DNA of 8,784 nt. Source: an uncultured Anaerolineaceae bacterium. GTDB lineage: Bacteria > Chloroflexota > Anaerolineae > Anaerolineales > Anaerolineaceae. The notes beneath the pieces are model-generated. The model was not told where the DNA came from and did no database searches. It saw only the letters and a list, made by a program, of their open reading frames with translations. Position 1 is the stretch's first letter; each line of letters starts with the position of its first letter. Below, piece by piece: positions 6,988 to 8,784 of this stretch. The translations under genes were made by a program, and so were the position numbers. The DNA lies in contig CALESS010000269.1 in NCBI GenBank assembly GCA_937907495.1, positions 1 to 8,784 of the forward strand, in the 5' to 3' direction.

Positions 6988-8310
6988 ATGGCAAACGAGA
7001 ATGAGCTGAGCGAACGAGAACTGGAGATTCTGCGCCTGGTGGCGACGGGGGCCAGCAATAAAGAGATTGCTGCTCAATTGTTCATCAGCCCGAACACCGT
7101 CAAAGTTCACCTGAGCAACATCTTCAGCAAGATTAACGTGGTCTCACGCACCGAGGCCACGCTCTATGCCATTCGCAATGGGCTGGCAGCGGGGCACGAG
7201 GCACCGATCCCAAGCCCGATTCCGCCTGCGCAAGCAATTGAAGTGCCGGTCGTTCCCATCCCTCGCAGGCGCCCCGCCTGGTTTTGGATTGCAATAGGCG
7301 GCGGGGTATTGCTGCTTGGGCTGGCGGTCATCTGGCTGATCAATGGCGGCCTGGCCGCGGTTCGGCAGCCCGTTGCCGGAACGGTACCCCAACCCGGCTG
7401 GCTGACCGCCCCCTCCCTCCCCACGCCGCGCAGCCGGGCGGCTGCCGCCGTGTATGATGGATCGGTTTACCTGGTGGGTGGGCGTACTGTGGCTGGTGTG
7501 AGCGCCGAAACCCTGAAGTATGATTCCCAGACGGATCGCTGGCAAACGCTGGCGGATAAACCTGTGGCGGTGGAAGAAATCCAGGCGGCTACACTCGGTG
7601 AAAAAATCTACGTGCCCGGCGGGATCATCGCCAGTGGAATGCCGAGCGCGGTGCTGGAAGTGTACGACCCGCGCGATGACCGTTGGGAAAGCCGTACACC
7701 GCTGCCCATTCCGCTCAGCGGTTATGCCCTGGCGGCGCATGAAGGCCGCCTGTATCTGTTCGGCGGTTGGAATGGGCGGGAAATTTCCGATAAGGTTTTC
7801 GTTTACGACCCGCTCGCGGATACCTGGCTGGAGCGTTCCCCGCTCAGCCAGGCTCGCCAGTATGCGGCGGCAGTTTCCATGGGCGGCAAGATCCTGCTGG
7901 CAGGCGGCCTGGGCAAGGAGGGCGCCCTGGAGCGGGTGGAGGCTTACTACCCGGAACGTGAGATGAGCGGCGAACCCGCCTGGGAGGAGAAACATCCCCT
8001 GCCCAAGGCGCGCTATGCCTTCGGATTGGTTCCCCTGACCGGGCAGATCTACGCCCTGGGTGGGCTGGGGGAAGATTCAGAGGTTCAACTGGATATCTTA
8101 AAATACCTGCCGCAAAACAACGTTTGGATCGAGAGTGAATCTGCACCCCTGGCGGGGGCGGCCTACCTGGCTGCGGTGGCAGTGGTGGAAGAAAACCTCC
8201 TGCATCTGATGGGCGGGGAGAATTCAGCCGCTGATCCGCAGGATAGCCACCAGGTTTTCCAGGGGGTATATACGGTGGTGATCCCCATCATCCAGGATAG
8301 CGGCCCCTGA
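6988..8310 (+). CDS. Membrane-anchored LuxR-type regulator with Kelch propeller
   Basis: 440-residue fusion. Residues 6-66 are a GerE/LuxR helix-turn-helix: LSERELEILRLVATGASNKE, then a recognition helix around SPNTVKVHLSNIF. A Pro-rich linker (72-92) leads to R93-R95 and one transmembrane helix at about 98-119 (FWIAIGGGVLLLGLAVIWL). The arginines place the helix-turn-helix in the cytoplasm and the rest outside. Residues about 137-435 hold six Kelch motifs, with the double glycines at 164-165, 211-212, 259-260, 306-307, 358-359 and 409-410, and mostly Y-(5-6)-W pairs such as YDSQTDRW, YDPRDDRW and YDPLADTW. This fits one six-blade beta propeller. There is no receiver domain, so control is unlikely to be by phosphorylation; this looks like a one-component membrane regulator, compared with ToxR or CadC but with a different DNA-binding fold. 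The ATG at 6988 is set by the HTH start and the adjacent TATAAT. Ligand and targets are unknown. Confidence 0.9.
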   Translation: MANENELSERELEILRLVATGASNKEIAAQLFISPNTVKVHLSNIFSKINVVSRTEATLYAIRNGLAAGHEAPIPSPIPPAQAIEVPVVPIPRRRPAWFWIAIGGGVLLLGLAVIWLINGGLAAVRQPVAGTVPQPGWLTAPSLPTPRSRAAAAVYDGSVYLVGGRTVAGVSAETLKYDSQTDRWQTLADKPVAVEEIQAATLGEKIYVPGGIIASGMPSAVLEVYDPRDDRWESRTPLPIPLSGYALAAHEGRLYLFGGWNGREISDKVFVYDPLADTWLERSPLSQARQYAAAVSMGGKILLAGGLGKEGALERVEAYYPEREMSGEPAWEEKHPLPKARYAFGLVPLTGQIYALGGLGEDSEVQLDILKYLPQNNVWIESESAPLAGAAYLAAVAVVEENLLHLMGGENSAADPQDSHQVFQGVYTVVIPIIQDSGP

Positions 8311-8325
8311 TTTTACCTATCTTTT
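8294..8325 (+). terminator. Weak terminator-like hairpin at the HTH-Kelch stop codon
   Basis: AGGATAG (8294-8300) can pair with CTATCTT (8317-8323) using one G-U pair, followed by two more T. The loop of 16 bases contains the TGA stop at 8308-8310. The stem is AT-rich and the T-run short, so termination here is doubtful and read-through into the next gene is possible. Confidence 0.2.
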
Positions 8326-8340
8326 CCACTGAAAATCATC

Positions 8341-8346
8341 TACAAT
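8341..8346 (+). promoter_or_regulatory. Possible -10 box ahead of the Pcs-like gene
   Basis: TACAAT matches TATAAT at five of six bases and lies 56 bases before the ATG at 8403. No convincing -35 box is seen at the usual distance. The rest of the 92-base gap (8311-8402) holds only the AAGGA ribosome binding site at 8388-8392. Confidence 0.3.
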
Positions 8347-8402
8347 AGTTCCAATACTCCCGCGGTGCCGAATTTCTTGAAAGGAAAAAGGACCATTCAT
8401 TG

Positions 8403-8784
8403 ATGAACCCTGAAGCGCTCATCGAATCCTCCCGCCGCAACTGGTTATTTGTCATTCGAGCCTGGTCGGTGCATCTCTATACCAGCCTGGGGCTGATCTG
8501 TGCTTTTTTCGCCTTTGGGGCGGTGATGAATCACAACGCCCAAGCGGCTTTCATTGCTTTGGCGATTGCCATGGTGATTGACGCCACGGATGGCACGCTG
8601 GCCCGCGCCTGGAAGGTGAAAATCTGGGCGCCTTCTTTTGATGGCCGCAAGCTGGATGACATCATTGACTACATGACCTACGCCTTCATCCCCCTGTTTT
8701 TTGTCTGGCAATTTGATATGGTCAGCCGGGGCGGGCTGGTGCTGATCTTCATCTGCATGATTACTGCGGCGTATGGCTTTTGCA
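8403..8784 (+). CDS. Phosphatidylcholine-synthase-like CDP-alcohol phosphotransferase (3' end missing)
   Basis: The first 127 residues of an integral membrane enzyme that would transfer a phosphatidyl group from CDP-diacylglycerol to an alcohol. The catalytic signature is complete: D60, D63-G64, A67-R68, then twelve residues, G81, D85 and D89. General CDP-alcohol phosphotransferases usually have eight residues between AR and G; twelve is the pattern known for bacterial phosphatidylcholine synthase (Pcs), which uses choline. The N-terminal text AWSVHLYTSLG and the later DDIIDYMTYAFIP also resemble Pcs. Hydrophobic helices lie at about 25-42, 47-60, 92-103 and 110-125. The ATG at 8403 has AAGGA ten bases upstream; an in-frame TTG at 8400 with seven-base spacing is an alternative. 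The gene runs off the window. Choline as the substrate is inferred; a related alcohol is possible. Confidence 0.85.
   Translation, partial: MNPEALIESSRRNWLFVIRAWSVHLYTSLGLICAFFAFGAVMNHNAQAAFIALAIAMVIDATDGTLARAWKVKIWAPSFDGRKLDDIIDYMTYAFIPLFFVWQFDMVSRGGLVLIFICMITAAYGFC

Noticed and set aside
7144..7995. 283-codon open frame on the minus strand inside the HTH-Kelch gene
   Set aside because: It is opposite clear HTH, membrane and Kelch motifs, and the antisense product has no domain signs.

Overview
The window looks like chromosomal DNA from a moderately GC-rich bacterium. Chloroflexota (Anaerolineae-like) is my best guess. This rests on gene style, not on a marker gene: a GerE helix-turn-helix fused to a membrane segment and a sensor-like domain, a very large BTAD/AAA/TPR regulator, and a Pcs-like CDP-alcohol phosphotransferase. 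I see no rRNA, tRNA, CRISPR array, insertion sequence or phage gene.

Layout. Bases 1-2217 (+) hold most of a mutS2 gene whose 5' end lies outside the window. Bases 2218-2433 are a convergent intergenic region with a strong two-way terminator hairpin and a second, longer inverted repeat. Bases 2434-5940 (-) encode a roughly 1170-residue transcriptional activator with a winged helix, BTAD, ATPase and TPR domains. Bases 6096-6824 (-), just upstream of it on the same strand, encode a single-pass membrane protein with a Pro/Glu-rich tail and an outer coiled coil. Bases 6825-6987 are a compact divergent promoter region with two back-to-back sigma70-like promoters and two perfect dyads. Bases 6988-8310 (+) encode a membrane-anchored regulator: N-terminal LuxR/GerE helix-turn-helix, one transmembrane helix and a six-blade Kelch propeller. 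Bases 8403-8784 (+) are the start of a phosphatidylcholine-synthase-like gene that runs off the window.

How the parts may work together. The flanking genes, mutS2 and the Pcs-like gene, are housekeeping or lipid genes with no visible link to the middle. The most interesting part is the divergent pair at 6096-8310. Both products are predicted single-pass proteins with the N-terminus in the cytoplasm and the C-terminus outside. One carries a DNA-binding domain inside and a Kelch propeller outside; the other has a disordered cytoplasmic tail and an outer coiled coil. Shared control through the 163-bp promoter region, and a joint role in sensing at the cell surface, are inferences from arrangement and topology only.
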